DNA of 49,417 nucleotides from JACQSR01 sp042577505 (GTDB lineage: Archaea; Nanobdellota; Nanobdellia; Woesearchaeales; JACQSR01), in the NCBI GenBank assembly GCA_042577505.1, contig JBHPEA010000007.1, positions 1 to 49,417 of the forward strand, written 5' to 3'. The notes beneath the pieces are model-generated. The model was not told where the DNA came from. It worked only from the letters and a program-made list of their open reading frames with translations, and made no database searches. The position numbers and the translations under genes were made by a program. This document shows, one piece after another, positions 7,823 through 15,778 of this stretch. How positions within the stretch are numbered: the stretch's first letter is position 1; the number at the start of each line of letters is the position of its first letter.

Positions 7823-8371
7823 ATGAACGAAACAATAAAAACAATTTATTCAAGAAGGGCTGTGAGAAAGTATAAGGACAAAGCTGTTGATAAGGAGATT
7901 GTTGATCAAATTATTGATGCTGGGAGGAATGCTCCTTCAGCTATGAATAGACAGTTGTGGAAGTTTTTTGTTGTTTCAGATAAAGAGATGATAAAAGCGA
8001 TTTCTTTAGATATTGAAAAATTGGCTGTGAAGGATTATCCTCATCTTACCAAAAGGAAAGAAGAGAAAGGTCTCGATGACGTTCTTTTTTATGGTGCACC
8101 TGTTGTTGTTTTTATTGCTATGCCTAAAGATTATAGGTGGGCTGGAATGGATGTTGGAATGTGCGTACAGAATATGATGTTAGCCTCAAAATCTTTAGGG
8201 TTGGACACTTGTCCGATTGGATTAGCACGGTTTATTAACGAGACAGATAATCTAGAGAAACTTGGAGTTGATCCAACTGATAAAATTGAAATCGCTATAG
8301 CTATTGGGTACGGTGATGAAGTTCCTGGGGATAAGGAAATAAAAAAGGAAAATGTTTTCTATATGAGTTGA
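7823..8371 (+). CDS. Nitroreductase-family flavoprotein
   Basis: The 182-residue protein has the nitroreductase fold: the FMN-phosphate-binding SRRAVRKY near the N-terminus, NAPSAMNRQLWKF, and the C-terminal AIAIGYGDE block. Such enzymes use NAD(P)H and FMN to reduce nitro compounds, quinones or flavins; the natural substrate is unknown. The frame is open farther upstream, but that extension would run through the tRNA-Ser gene, so I start at the ATG at 7823. This ATG is only 6 nt after the tRNA discriminator, so the mRNA 5' end is probably made by tRNA 3' processing. Confidence 0.88.
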   Translation: MNETIKTIYSRRAVRKYKDKAVDKEIVDQIIDAGRNAPSAMNRQLWKFFVVSDKEMIKAISLDIEKLAVKDYPHLTKRKEEKGLDDVLFYGAPVVVFIAMPKDYRWAGMDVGMCVQNMMLASKSLGLDTCPIGLARFINETDNLEKLGVDPTDKIEIAIAIGYGDEVPGDKEIKKENVFYMS

Positions 8372-8457
8372 ATTTTTTTTACGCCTTTGAAGTCTATAAA
8401 ATTAAGTTATAAAAATAAATGCAAATATTTATATATGGGACTATCGGGTAGTTACGT

Positions 8458-8766
8458 ATGGCAAAGAAAAAAAAGAGGGTAGCTAAAAAGCCAAAGAGAA
8501 AAGCCGCAGCTCCAAAGAAGGTTGCTAAAAGACCAGTTGTTAGAAAAAAAAGTAAAGTGCTTCCAGTTATTGGACTTATTGTTAATGTTCCGATACCCGG
8601 TTTGGGTACAATAATTGGTGGTGGAGTAAAAAAAGGTTTAATGCAACTGATAGTGCTTATTGTAGCGCTAGTTTTTGGAAGGGTATTTGCTCCTGTTGGA
8701 GTTTTAATCTGGTTGTTTGTGTTGATATGGGCTATTGTTACCTCAATAAATCAGATTAGGCATTAG
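8458..8766 (+). CDS. Membrane protein with Lys/Arg-rich N-terminal tail
   Basis: The first ~33 residues are almost wholly Lys, Arg, Ala, Val and Pro, like a histone-H1 tail. There follow two hydrophobic segments (about 36-60 and 62-95) separated by a Gly-rich turn and a KK pair. The length is 102 residues. A TATA box (TTTATATAT, about 8428) lies ~27 nt before the ATG, so the transcript is leaderless. No family is recognised. A basic cytoplasmic tail on a membrane anchor could bind nucleic acid or acidic lipid; this is inference. It converges on the next gene with an 11-nt overlap. Confidence 0.7.
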   Translation: MAKKKKRVAKKPKRKAAAPKKVAKRPVVRKKSKVLPVIGLIVNVPIPGLGTIIGGGVKKGLMQLIVLIVALVFGRVFAPVGVLIWLFVLIWAIVTSINQIRH

Positions 8767-9148
8767 ATCCTTTTAAGATCGAGGATTTGTAGATGTGTTC
8801 TTTAAATGCATCTATCCTTTTAGTTTCTATTTTTAGTTCTTTTAATTTATCTGTCATGAATTTTTGATCATAACCCAACGCAATAATGTCTGGTTTTTCT
8901 TTTTTTAAATTTTCTAAACTTGGTGGCTCTGTTCCTAGAATAACCTTATCTGGAATTAGTGTTTTCTCTAAATGTTTCATTCTTTCTCCTTCATTAAAAT
9001 GTGGTGGATTTCCTTTAACTGATTCAATTGTTTTATCTCTAGAGATTAAAACTACTAGAGTATCTCCTAGTTTTTTTGCTTGATTTAGAAAATAAATATG
9101 ACCTGGATGGATTACGTCGAATGTTCCGAAAGCCATTACTTTTTTCAT
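8756..9148 (-). CDS. ribL: RibL-type FAD synthase / cytidylyltransferase-like protein
   Basis: This is a nucleotidyltransferase of the cytidylyltransferase superfamily. GTFDVIHPGH at residues 8-17 carries the HxGH active site, ISRDKT binds nucleotide phosphate, and KSSILK near the C-terminus corresponds to the ISST-like loop. Overall it resembles archaeal RibL, which adenylates FMN to FAD, but at 130 residues it is somewhat shorter. Other members of this superfamily act on glycerol-3-phosphate or ethanolamine phosphate, so the substrate is inferred. The presence of ribA, ribB and ribD farther on makes a flavin role reasonable. Confidence 0.7.
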   Translation of the reverse strand: MKKVMAFGTFDVIHPGHIYFLNQAKKLGDTLVVLISRDKTIESVKGNPPHFNEGERMKHLEKTLIPDKVILGTEPPSLENLKKEKPDIIALGYDQKFMTDKLKELKIETKRIDAFKEHIYKSSILKGSNA

Positions 9149-9204
9149 AGTATATGGGTAGTTAATTTCCTTAAAAGGTTTATGTAAAAATTGGCTTAAA
9201 TCGT

Positions 9205-10443
9205 CTATTGTATAATCCCATAACCAATTAATCTAAATCTATTGGTTATTCTTCTAGAAATAGTTACTCTTGAGTCTTTTTCTGCGCAGACTGGGATTTT
9301 AAGTTTGCATCTGAAAGAGTTCTTTTTAACTTCAGATACTACACCGACTGTTGCTGCTGAATTTACATTCAACATTAAAGGTTCGTTCATTTTAATTGGA
9401 TCAACAACCAAATCTTCTTTCAAACCAACAACTCTTTTTAGTAAATGAACTTCAAGTTTAAGATCATTCCAAACTGGAGGGAGTTTTCCTTTGTGGCCAA
9501 CAACTGATCCAGTTAATTTATCGCTTTTAACAACAAAAGGATCTAATGTCGTTGATAATCCAAGTGAACCACCAGCTGTTGCTTCTTCAACCTCTTTTCC
9601 TCCTGTTTTAATAGAAGTAATTTTAGTGATAATCGGTTTTCTTACTTTTTGATTTTTTTCTTCAAATTCAAAACCAGGTCTGATTTCTATTTCGTCATTG
9701 TTCTTCAATGCACCTTGCTTTATAGCACCACCAAGAACTCCCCCTAATAAGCTTTCAATTTCTGTTCCAGGTTTGTTGATGTCAAAACTTCGAGCAACAA
9801 AAAACATTGGGTCTTTTGACAAATCTCTATCAGGTGTTGGAACATAGGTCTCTAAAGTGTCAATAAGAGGGCTGAATCCTAGTTTGAATTGAGCAGAAAG
9901 TGGAATTATTGGAGCATCCTTAAATGTTGTATCTTTTAAGAAATTTTTAATTTGTTCATAATTTTTCAGTGCTCTTTCTTCACTAACTAAATCGATTTTA
10001 TTTTGAATAACAATAACATTTTTGATACCAATTACTTCCAATGCCATTAAGTGTTCTCGTGTTTGAGGTTGAGGACATTCTTCATTTGCTGCAATAAGTA
10101 AAAAAGCACCATCCATTATTGTAGCTCCTGAAAGCATGGTTGCCATTAAAGATTCGTGGCCGGGCGCATCAACGAAACTTACTTTTCTAACAAATTCCGT
10201 TTCAGTTTCGCAACATTTTTTTTCAATTGTAAATTTATTGCATTTTTTGCATTTATAGAAAATAACGTCAGCATAACCTAATCTGATAGTGATTCCACGC
10301 TTTATCTCTTCAGAATGTGTGTCAGTCCATTTCCCTGACAATCGCTCAAGAAGTGTAGTTTTACCGTGGTCAACATGGCCAATCATACCTATGTTTATTG
10401 AAGGTTGTATACTTTCTGAATCCGATTTTTTCCTTGACATCAT
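9205..10443 (-). CDS. eif2g: Translation initiation factor aIF2 subunit gamma
   Basis: The GTPase core subunit of aIF2 delivers Met-tRNAi to the ribosome. G motifs are visible: GHVDHGKT (G1), the RGITI switch region, DAPGHE (G3), NKIDL (G4) and SAQ (G5). A zinc-knuckle-like CKKC..CC lies between switch 1 and G3, as in archaeal/eukaryotic gamma subunits. Domains II and III follow. The length, 412 residues, is normal. It lies 9 nt after the eS6 gene, the usual archaeal eS6-aIF2-gamma arrangement. Two adjacent ATG codons make the exact start uncertain by one residue. Confidence 0.97.
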   Translation of the reverse strand: MMSRKKSDSESIQPSINIGMIGHVDHGKTTLLERLSGKWTDTHSEEIKRGITIRLGYADVIFYKCKKCNKFTIEKKCCETETEFVRKVSFVDAPGHESLMATMLSGATIMDGAFLLIAANEECPQPQTREHLMALEVIGIKNVIVIQNKIDLVSEERALKNYEQIKNFLKDTTFKDAPIIPLSAQFKLGFSPLIDTLETYVPTPDRDLSKDPMFFVARSFDINKPGTEIESLLGGVLGGAIKQGALKNNDEIEIRPGFEFEEKNQKVRKPIITKITSIKTGGKEVEEATAGGSLGLSTTLDPFVVKSDKLTGSVVGHKGKLPPVWNDLKLEVHLLKRVVGLKEDLVVDPIKMNEPLMLNVNSAATVGVVSEVKKNSFRCKLKIPVCAEKDSRVTISRRITNRFRLIGYGIIQ

Positions 10444-10452
10444 TTATGAGTA

Positions 10453-10854
10453 TCATGCTGCAGGTTTTTCTTCTTCTTTCTTTTGAAAAATCTCTGATAG
10501 CTTCTTTTCGCCCTGCTTAACAACTTTCAAATTGATTTGGGTTATAGCGTCATTTACTTTGTGGCCACAAACAGTTTTTCTTTTTCTTTCTCCAGGTAAG
10601 CCACCTTTATAACCAGTTCCACCATAAAGTGTAATCTTCTTCCTAATACCTAGAATACCATGCCTCATAGGGAATCCGCAGTTATCAGAACCGCCTGTGA
10701 TTTGGAATTCATAGCCAGGTAGGTCTATAGAATCTCCTGGAATCTTTTCATCTATATTCTTACCTACAAAGATATCTCCTTGTTCTCCTTTGACTTCTTT
10801 CTGAAAAGTTTTACCTTCTTTTGGATCTGCTATAACGATTTTAAAATCTGCCAT
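10453..10854 (-). CDS. rps6e: Small-subunit ribosomal protein eS6
   Basis: The 133-residue archaeal/eukaryotic ribosomal protein shows the family core: GYEFQITGGSDNCGFPMR, then GERKRKTVCG. An acidic/lysine tail (QKKEEEKPAA) extends beyond the core. A GGAGG site lies just before the ATG at 10854. It heads the eS6-aIF2-gamma operon on the minus strand. Confidence 0.96.
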   Translation of the reverse strand: MADFKIVIADPKEGKTFQKEVKGEQGDIFVGKNIDEKIPGDSIDLPGYEFQITGGSDNCGFPMRHGILGIRKKITLYGGTGYKGGLPGERKRKTVCGHKVNDAITQINLKVVKQGEKKLSEIFQKKEEEKPAA

Positions 10855-10867
10855 TATATACCTCCAA

Positions 10868-11194
10868 TTACCCTAGAAAATTATAAGGTCTTTTTAAAGG
10901 TTTGCACGTTGTGGGATTGCCGAAAAAAGGGTATATCTTACATATTCTAGGTCTATGATCATAAATTTTACATATGTAATTATTTCTCTCTTTTTTCAAG
11001 AACACACATCCTCGAGAGTTTCTTCTAAGAACAAAACCTTTAGTACCAAGATCAGCTTCAACAAAATCAGAATACCCCAGTTTTTCTAGTTTATTAGTTT
11101 CCCTTTTTGTGATAATAACTGATAGTTTTTTACAACACTCACCGCACTTTCTATCACATTTGAAGTTCTTCGGTGTTAAAGCTCTTTTAGGCAT
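10868..11194 (-). CDS. YkgJ-type cysteine-cluster protein
   Basis: The 108-residue protein has N-terminal CDRKCGECC and C-terminal C-x-IYDHRPRICKIYPF with a further Cys after it. This is the pattern of the YkgJ/UPF0153 family (annotated as Fe-S or zinc/iron-chelating). The cysteines could hold an Fe-S cluster or zinc; function is unknown. Its start overlaps the aminotransferase gene by 19 nt, so it is translationally coupled to it. Confidence 0.85.
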   Translation of the reverse strand: MPKRALTPKNFKCDRKCGECCKKLSVIITKRETNKLEKLGYSDFVEADLGTKGFVLRRNSRGCVFLKKERNNYICKIYDHRPRICKIYPFFGNPTTCKPLKRPYNFLG

Positions 11195-12225
11195 TTTTCA
11201 ACTCTTTTAAGGCCTTCTTCAATCTTATCAGCATCTAATGCATAAGAAAAACGTACTCTTTTTGGAGCGCCAAACCATTCACCAAGATAAGTTATTGCTT
11301 TATATTTTGTGTATAGTTTCCAAACAAATTCTCTTGGTTTTGGAACCTTAGGAAAAACATAGAAAGCTCCTTCTGGTTTCCAAAGATCCAATCCTAAATC
11401 TTGTAATCCTTTGTAAATTAAGTCTCTTCTTTCTTTCCAAATCTTAAGTTGATCTGTAACAAACTTTCTTGGAACTTTGGTTGCTTCGTAAGCCATTTCT
11501 TGTGCTAAGATGTTCGTATTCATTGATGTATGTGTTTTGAAATCGATTACTTTTTGTACGAAATCAGGATCATTAGAGTAAAGATATCCTACTCTGTAAC
11601 CACACATCGAGAATGTTTTTGAGAATGAATTTATTGTTACAACTTGTGGACCAGATAGTAAATAATTTTCTCTTTCATACATAAGATCTTTGTAAACCTC
11701 GTCTGAGATTAATGTAATGTTAAGATCTGTAGTAAGCTTTTCAATTTTTTTTAAAGTATTGATTTCTTGTATTCTACCTGTCGGATTTGATGGTGAATTG
11801 ATTAAAACAGCTTTACATCCTTGAATCTTTTTTTCAAAATCGTCAAAGTCAATCTTACCTGCAACAGTCTCTGTAAAAACTGGTTTAAGATGATTTAATT
11901 CAACTAAAGGTGGATATGAATAATAATAAGGAGAATGTAAAAGAATTTTATCTCCTGGTTTTCCTAATGCCCTTAAAGTAAGATCTAAAGCTTCTGATGC
12001 TCCATTTGTTATAACAATATTTTTTTGATTAGCATTGGGATATTGTTTTGAAACACCCCTTCTTAAATTCTCGTCCCCTTGGATTAAACCGTATTTGAAA
12101 GAATGATAGTTTGGTAGAATTTTAAAAACTTCTTCTGGGGGTGGTAGGTCAGGTTGTCCTGAACCGAAAGAAATAATATCTTTTCCTTGTACACCAATAA
12201 AAGTTGATGGGCTTAGATTATTCAT
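11176..12225 (-). CDS. PLP-dependent aminotransferase, class I/II
   Basis: This fold-type I aminotransferase resembles aspartate/aromatic aminotransferases. GxGQPDLPPP marks the N-terminal substrate loop, NGASEALDL binds the cofactor phosphate, NSPSNPTGR and SDEVYKDL flank the PLP, and SFSKTFSMCGYRVG carries the Schiff-base lysine. The C-terminal RFSYA arginine binds the substrate carboxylate. I place the start at the ATG at 12225, one base after the uL16 stop. An upstream ATG at 12276 would overlap uL16 by 50 nt. Substrate specificity cannot be read from sequence. Confidence 0.88.
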   Translation of the reverse strand: MNNLSPSTFIGVQGKDIISFGSGQPDLPPPEEVFKILPNYHSFKYGLIQGDENLRRGVSKQYPNANQKNIVITNGASEALDLTLRALGKPGDKILLHSPYYYSYPPLVELNHLKPVFTETVAGKIDFDDFEKKIQGCKAVLINSPSNPTGRIQEINTLKKIEKLTTDLNITLISDEVYKDLMYERENYLLSGPQVVTINSFSKTFSMCGYRVGYLYSNDPDFVQKVIDFKTHTSMNTNILAQEMAYEATKVPRKFVTDQLKIWKERRDLIYKGLQDLGLDLWKPEGAFYVFPKVPKPREFVWKLYTKYKAITYLGEWFGAPKRVRFSYALDADKIEEGLKRVEKCLKEL

Positions 12226-12226
12226 T

Positions 12227-12745
12227 CTAGTTTTTGATGATTTCTGTTGTACACGAGCAAGGAAGTTTGTGACCAATTCTTTTCATTGCTTCTTTTGCGG
12301 ATTTAAGATTAATCTCATCAACATGAATTTCAAATATTGTTTGACCTTTACGTATTTGGGCTGAGTTTCCAATAGGTTTCCCAAATGATTTCTTCATACC
12401 TGTTGAGAATCTATCAGCACCAGCACCTGATGCAACTGGATTCTCTCTTAAGATGTGGAAAGGGAAAACTCTTATTCTCATGAAGTATTGTGTGTTTCCT
12501 AAGGCTTCTAATATCCTATTAGATGTTTGACGAGCTGATTCTAATGCATTATCTCTAATTTGTAAAGCTCTTCTTGCTTTAAGGAATAATGAATATTGGA
12601 ACTTTTTCTTAGAATTACCCATATTGAAACGTACTATCTTCCTAGCTGGATTAGCCTTAATGAAAGCCTTTTTCTTATACTTAGAAATCCTAGTATAAGG
12701 CCTTTCTACCCTTCTATATGATGTAGCTTTTCGTAATCTTGCCAT
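12227..12745 (-). CDS. rpl10e: Large-subunit ribosomal protein uL16 (L10e)
   Basis: The 172-residue archaeal L10e-type uL16 binds at the tRNA-binding side of the large subunit. Recognisable blocks are the N-terminal RPYTRISKYKKK, RFNMGNSKKKF, HILRENPVASGAGADR and GKPIGNSAQIRKGQ. It is followed directly by the aminotransferase on the same strand. The length is normal and the sequence is complete. Confidence 0.96.
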   Translation of the reverse strand: MARLRKATSYRRVERPYTRISKYKKKAFIKANPARKIVRFNMGNSKKKFQYSLFLKARRALQIRDNALESARQTSNRILEALGNTQYFMRIRVFPFHILRENPVASGAGADRFSTGMKKSFGKPIGNSAQIRKGQTIFEIHVDEINLKSAKEAMKRIGHKLPCSCTTEIIKN

Positions 12746-12770
12746 AACACCAAGAATTTATGTTTAGTTT

Positions 12771-13466
12771 TTAAATGTTACTGAAACCTAAAAGCATTGC
12801 AAGTATAGTTGTTCCTAAAGCTACGAAAAAAATCATCGTTAAAATTAGGGGAATTATTATTACTGCAAGAAGTGCTCTTGAATAAGTGAATGATTGGAAT
12901 TTTGAAACTCCGATTACTTCAACTATAAGGGAATGAACGAAAGAGATTAGTCCTATTATTAGAGGAATTATGAGGTGAAATGTAAGATTAGATCCTGTAA
13001 AGATTTCAAATGGATTCGCATCTAAGTTTTGAAATGGATAGAAAATACTGTATACGCCTATTATGATACTACTAATTGCACTGTATATAATACCAATAAT
13101 AGCAGCATACGTTATTGGTTTGAAAGTATTAAAAAAACCCTTTCTACCACCGAAGATATATACTCCAGCGTGGATTAATCCTGAATATATAAATGGAACT
13201 AAAAATGCAAATGCGATTGAGAAAAATAAAACAACAATTAACATGACTATGGATATAACTTTTTCTTCTCCACTTGGAAGATTCATCAAAGAAGGTAATG
13301 CTGATATAGTTTCAATAACTTGTGCGATTGCAAATATTACTACATAGAAAAAAATTATTGGCCAATAGTCTACTTCTTTTTTTACAGAATTGAAGAATTT
13401 TTTAGGTTGAAATAGAATATCATGTATTTTATCAAGGTAGGTTGATGATTTGCTCTTTTTTTTCAT
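12771..13466 (-). CDS. Yip1-domain-like membrane protein
   Basis: The 231-residue protein has a short basic N-terminus and five hydrophobic segments. The region DILFQPKKFFNSVKKEVDYWPII followed by membrane helices is typical of the YIP1/DUF1282-like family found in many archaea. Function is unknown. A TATA box on the minus strand at about 13490-13497 suits a leaderless start at 13466. It is divergent from the pilin cluster and may belong to the same surface system only by position. Confidence 0.65.
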   Translation of the reverse strand: MKKKSKSSTYLDKIHDILFQPKKFFNSVKKEVDYWPIIFFYVVIFAIAQVIETISALPSLMNLPSGEEKVISIVMLIVVLFFSIAFAFLVPFIYSGLIHAGVYIFGGRKGFFNTFKPITYAAIIGIIYSAISSIIIGVYSIFYPFQNLDANPFEIFTGSNLTFHLIIPLIIGLISFVHSLIVEVIGVSKFQSFTYSRALLAVIIIPLILTMIFFVALGTTILAMLLGFSNI

Positions 13467-13538
13467 TTATAGCTTCTTTTATAATTAGATTATAAATAAT
13501 TTTTGTTTTTAAAAGGTTTTTTTATAAATATCGAAATG

Positions 13539-13546
13539 TTTATAAA
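13539..13546 (+). promoter_or_regulatory. Promoter of the pilin-like cluster
   Basis: TTTATAAA at 13539-13546 predicts a start near 13570, giving a leader of about 24 nt that contains the GAGG site (13583-13586) before the ATG at 13594. A second TATA-like element at about 13520 is close by. Confidence 0.5.
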
Positions 13547-13593
13547 GGTGTAATTGAATAGATACGACTAATCTGGGAAAAAGAGGTTATCAT

Positions 13594-14154
13594 ATGAGAA
13601 AAACCACAAAAAGAGGATCATTAGATATATCTATAAATTCAATAGTTGTGATTGTGTTAGCATTCACTTTTCTAGCTTTAGGATTAACATTTATAAAAGG
13701 ATTATTCTCAAAGATAATTGAAGTTCCAGACGAACCTTTAGAACAAATTAAAAGCCAAATAAGACAACAGCTTACCCAATCAGGTGAAAGACTAGTAATC
13801 CAATCTAGTGATATTTCAGTGGGTAAGAATTCTGAAAAATTGATAGCTTTTGGTGTTGCTAATAAAGGCGATGGTGAATTAAATTATCTGGTTGAGATAT
13901 ATGAGGTTGGCGAACCAAGCCCTACCGCAAGCACTAATGATTACGGTGGTGCCAATTTACCTTCAAATGCTGGTTTTCAGTGGGACTACACAGATCAAAC
14001 TTTGTCTGTATTAGGAGATGATGCAACAAAAGTCGAGAACATGAAGTTTTTTGCCCCACCAACATCAGGATCATTCCATTACAAAGTTGTAGTTGTTGAC
14101 ATAGATACAGGTAATGAATATTCATCAAAATCGTTTTTTATTAAAGTTGCATGA
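13594..14154 (+). CDS. Type IV pilin-like protein 1
   Basis: The protein has a class-III-like signal: a basic start (RKTTKRG), a polar stretch (SLDISIN), then ~20 hydrophobic residues. Cleavage after KRG would leave a hydrophobic helix able to polymerise or stay in the membrane. The rest is beta-rich with the block ISVGKNSEKLIAFGVANKG, shared in form with the three other pilin-like proteins here, and a C-terminal YSSKSFFIKV motif. It lacks the usual Gln after the cleavage site, so assembly into a true pilus is not shown. It heads a plus-strand cluster with GAGG 7 nt upstream. Confidence 0.7.
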   Translation: MRKTTKRGSLDISINSIVVIVLAFTFLALGLTFIKGLFSKIIEVPDEPLEQIKSQIRQQLTQSGERLVIQSSDISVGKNSEKLIAFGVANKGDGELNYLVEIYEVGEPSPTASTNDYGGANLPSNAGFQWDYTDQTLSVLGDDATKVENMKFFAPPTSGSFHYKVVVVDIDTGNEYSSKSFFIKVA

Positions 14155-14165
14155 GGTGTTAAATA

Positions 14166-14717
14166 ATGAGAAAAAAAGGAGATTTAAACATAACCGTCAA
14201 CGCGATTGTAATAATCGTTCTAGCCTTAACTTTTTTATCGTTGGGTCTAGTTTTTATCAGGAATATATTTGAAGGAATAACTGAGACAACTGTTACAGTT
14301 CAAGATCAAATTAGACAACAAATAATCGACGATCTGAGAAGAGGCGATAAGAAATTAAGTTTCCCAGCAGATCAGATAACCGTAGGTAAAGGAAAAGAAA
14401 GGATTTTTGGTATAGGTGTAAAGAACACATTGGATGAGCCGATGGATTTTGAAGTAGATGTTTGTCAGGGAGACGACTGTAGTATTCCTAACTCGGCCGA
14501 TTCTCAAGATGCTGCTGTATCATTTTTTTGGGAAGAAGTACCATTCAAACTTGATGTTAATGATGTTGGTGTTGTTGGGATAAAGATTGTCGGGCCTGAT
14601 CGAGATGACGTATCTGAGATTTACAAGATCAAAATACAATGTGCTGCGACTGGTGGTGGTTGCACAGATGGAGACGAATTTGCATCAAAAAGTTTCTTTG
14701 TAAAGTCAACTGGTTAA
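14166..14717 (+). CDS. Type IV pilin-like protein 2
   Basis: This 183-residue paralogue of the preceding protein has a short KKG basic start, DLNITVNAIV and a hydrophobic segment to about residue 32. The shared block appears as ITVGKGKERIFGIGVKN and the C-terminal motif as FASKSFFVKS. Two cysteine pairs (CQGDDC and CAATGGGC) may form disulphides outside the cell. The GAGGTG ribosome-binding site overlaps the stop codon of pilin 1, so the two are translated together. Confidence 0.7.
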   Translation: MRKKGDLNITVNAIVIIVLALTFLSLGLVFIRNIFEGITETTVTVQDQIRQQIIDDLRRGDKKLSFPADQITVGKGKERIFGIGVKNTLDEPMDFEVDVCQGDDCSIPNSADSQDAAVSFFWEEVPFKLDVNDVGVVGIKIVGPDRDDVSEIYKIKIQCAATGGGCTDGDEFASKSFFVKSTG

Positions 14718-14729
14718 GGAGGTTAAAAA

Positions 14730-14951
14730 ATGGCAAAGATGAAAAAAAGGCTCACGATTTCCGAGGAATTTGAAATAATGAAGTTGGTTTTAGATAAGTT
14801 CCTATGGTTAGGCTTCATTATAATGGCTTTTGGTATGTACACAATGTATGATAAGACCTTTACCGATGGGCTTGTATGGATCATCGTTGGAGCTATTGTA
14901 TTAATACTGTTTATGATCATAATCGTTAAAGAATATGAGATTATTCGGTAA
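14730..14951 (+). CDS. Small two-helix membrane protein
   Basis: The 73-residue protein has a charged N-terminus (~25 residues) and two hydrophobic segments (about 26-44 and 49-66). It is preceded by AAGGAGG, a strong ribosome-binding site. It lies between pilin 2 and the lipoprotein. No family is recognised; its place suggests a membrane partner of the pilin-like proteins. Confidence 0.65.
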   Translation: MAKMKKRLTISEEFEIMKLVLDKFLWLGFIIMAFGMYTMYDKTFTDGLVWIIVGAIVLILFMIIIVKEYEIIR

Positions 14952-14968
14952 TTTTTTATTTTTTTGAG

Positions 14969-15778
14969 GTGTTTAAGATCAAATATAGCTGTGTATTTAT
15001 ATTCGGATTGGGTTTGTTTTTACTAGTTCTGGCTGGTTGTAGTGAATGTGAATTGTCTAGTGATTGTGGAACTCCGGGCAAATGTGAACAACTCTCTTGT
15101 AGAGAAGGTAAGTGTGTTAACGTTACAACCATTTCCTGTTGCGGAAATGGTGTCTGTGAAAAAGATACTGGTGAAAATAAGTGTATTTGTTCCAGTGATT
15201 GTGGTAAATGTGAAGGTATCGCTACAATGCTCGTTAGGGATAAGGAGAGAAATGCCCAATTTTTAAAGAAAACGTGCATAGAAGACGAATGCATCTATGC
15301 TGCTGACCCTGATGTTGTAAAAAGAACAGATTTGGCTGTTGAGAGGGAACTTTCATTTTTTACATTGGATATGTTGATTACATTTAATAATCCATTTACA
15401 ATAGGAAAAGATACCATTGAAACAACGTTTAAGTTAAACAATGCTGAAGAAGAATTGGTTTATCCTGTTAAGATTACCGGAGTTAAGTTTATTGAGGGTC
15501 AAACATTATTTGGTCTAAAAGATGGATTGGAAGGAAGGTTGAATAAAATTGGTGATCAATATTCAGTTACAATACCTGTGACATTTGAACCTGCTTCCAT
15601 TGAAGAGGAAAAAACAATTTCCATTAAAGTAGATTATGAATATGATAAAAAGGTTAAGACTGACAGAAACAAAGATGGAACTTATAACTATAAGGAAGAG
15701 CATGTTAGAGATTCATTTGAAACCAGACTTACCGGAAGGATTTTCTTCCTTTATCCCGATGGGGTAAAAGATGCATAA
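14969..15778 (+). CDS. Secreted lipoprotein with cysteine-rich N-terminal domain
   Basis: The signal peptide ends in the lipobox LAGC (about residues 21-24). A small cysteine-rich module follows (CELSSDCGTPGKCEQ... to CSSDCGKC), then ~170 residues of beta-rich sequence without recognised family. The start is uncertain: GTG at 14969 lies inside the ribosome-binding sequence GAGGTG, while the position properly spaced after that site (14978) reads ATC instead of ATG. The stop overlaps the start of pilin 3. It probably forms an extracellular, membrane-anchored part of the pilin cluster. Confidence 0.7.
   Translation: MFKIKYSCVFIFGLGLFLLVLAGCSECELSSDCGTPGKCEQLSCREGKCVNVTTISCCGNGVCEKDTGENKCICSSDCGKCEGIATMLVRDKERNAQFLKKTCIEDECIYAADPDVVKRTDLAVERELSFFTLDMLITFNNPFTIGKDTIETTFKLNNAEEELVYPVKITGVKFIEGQTLFGLKDGLEGRLNKIGDQYSVTIPVTFEPASIEEEKTISIKVDYEYDKKVKTDRNKDGTYNYKEEHVRDSFETRLTGRIFFLYPDGVKDA

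Noticed and set aside
12226..12276. Upstream start of the aminotransferase at 12276
   Set aside because: It would overlap the uL16 coding region by 50 nt, and the ATG at 12225 directly after the uL16 stop fits better. It cannot be fully excluded.
15023..15266. Alternative frames across the lipoprotein N-terminal module
   Set aside because: They arise from the cysteine-rich coding sequence; the signal peptide, lipobox and beta-rich domain are all in the annotated frame.
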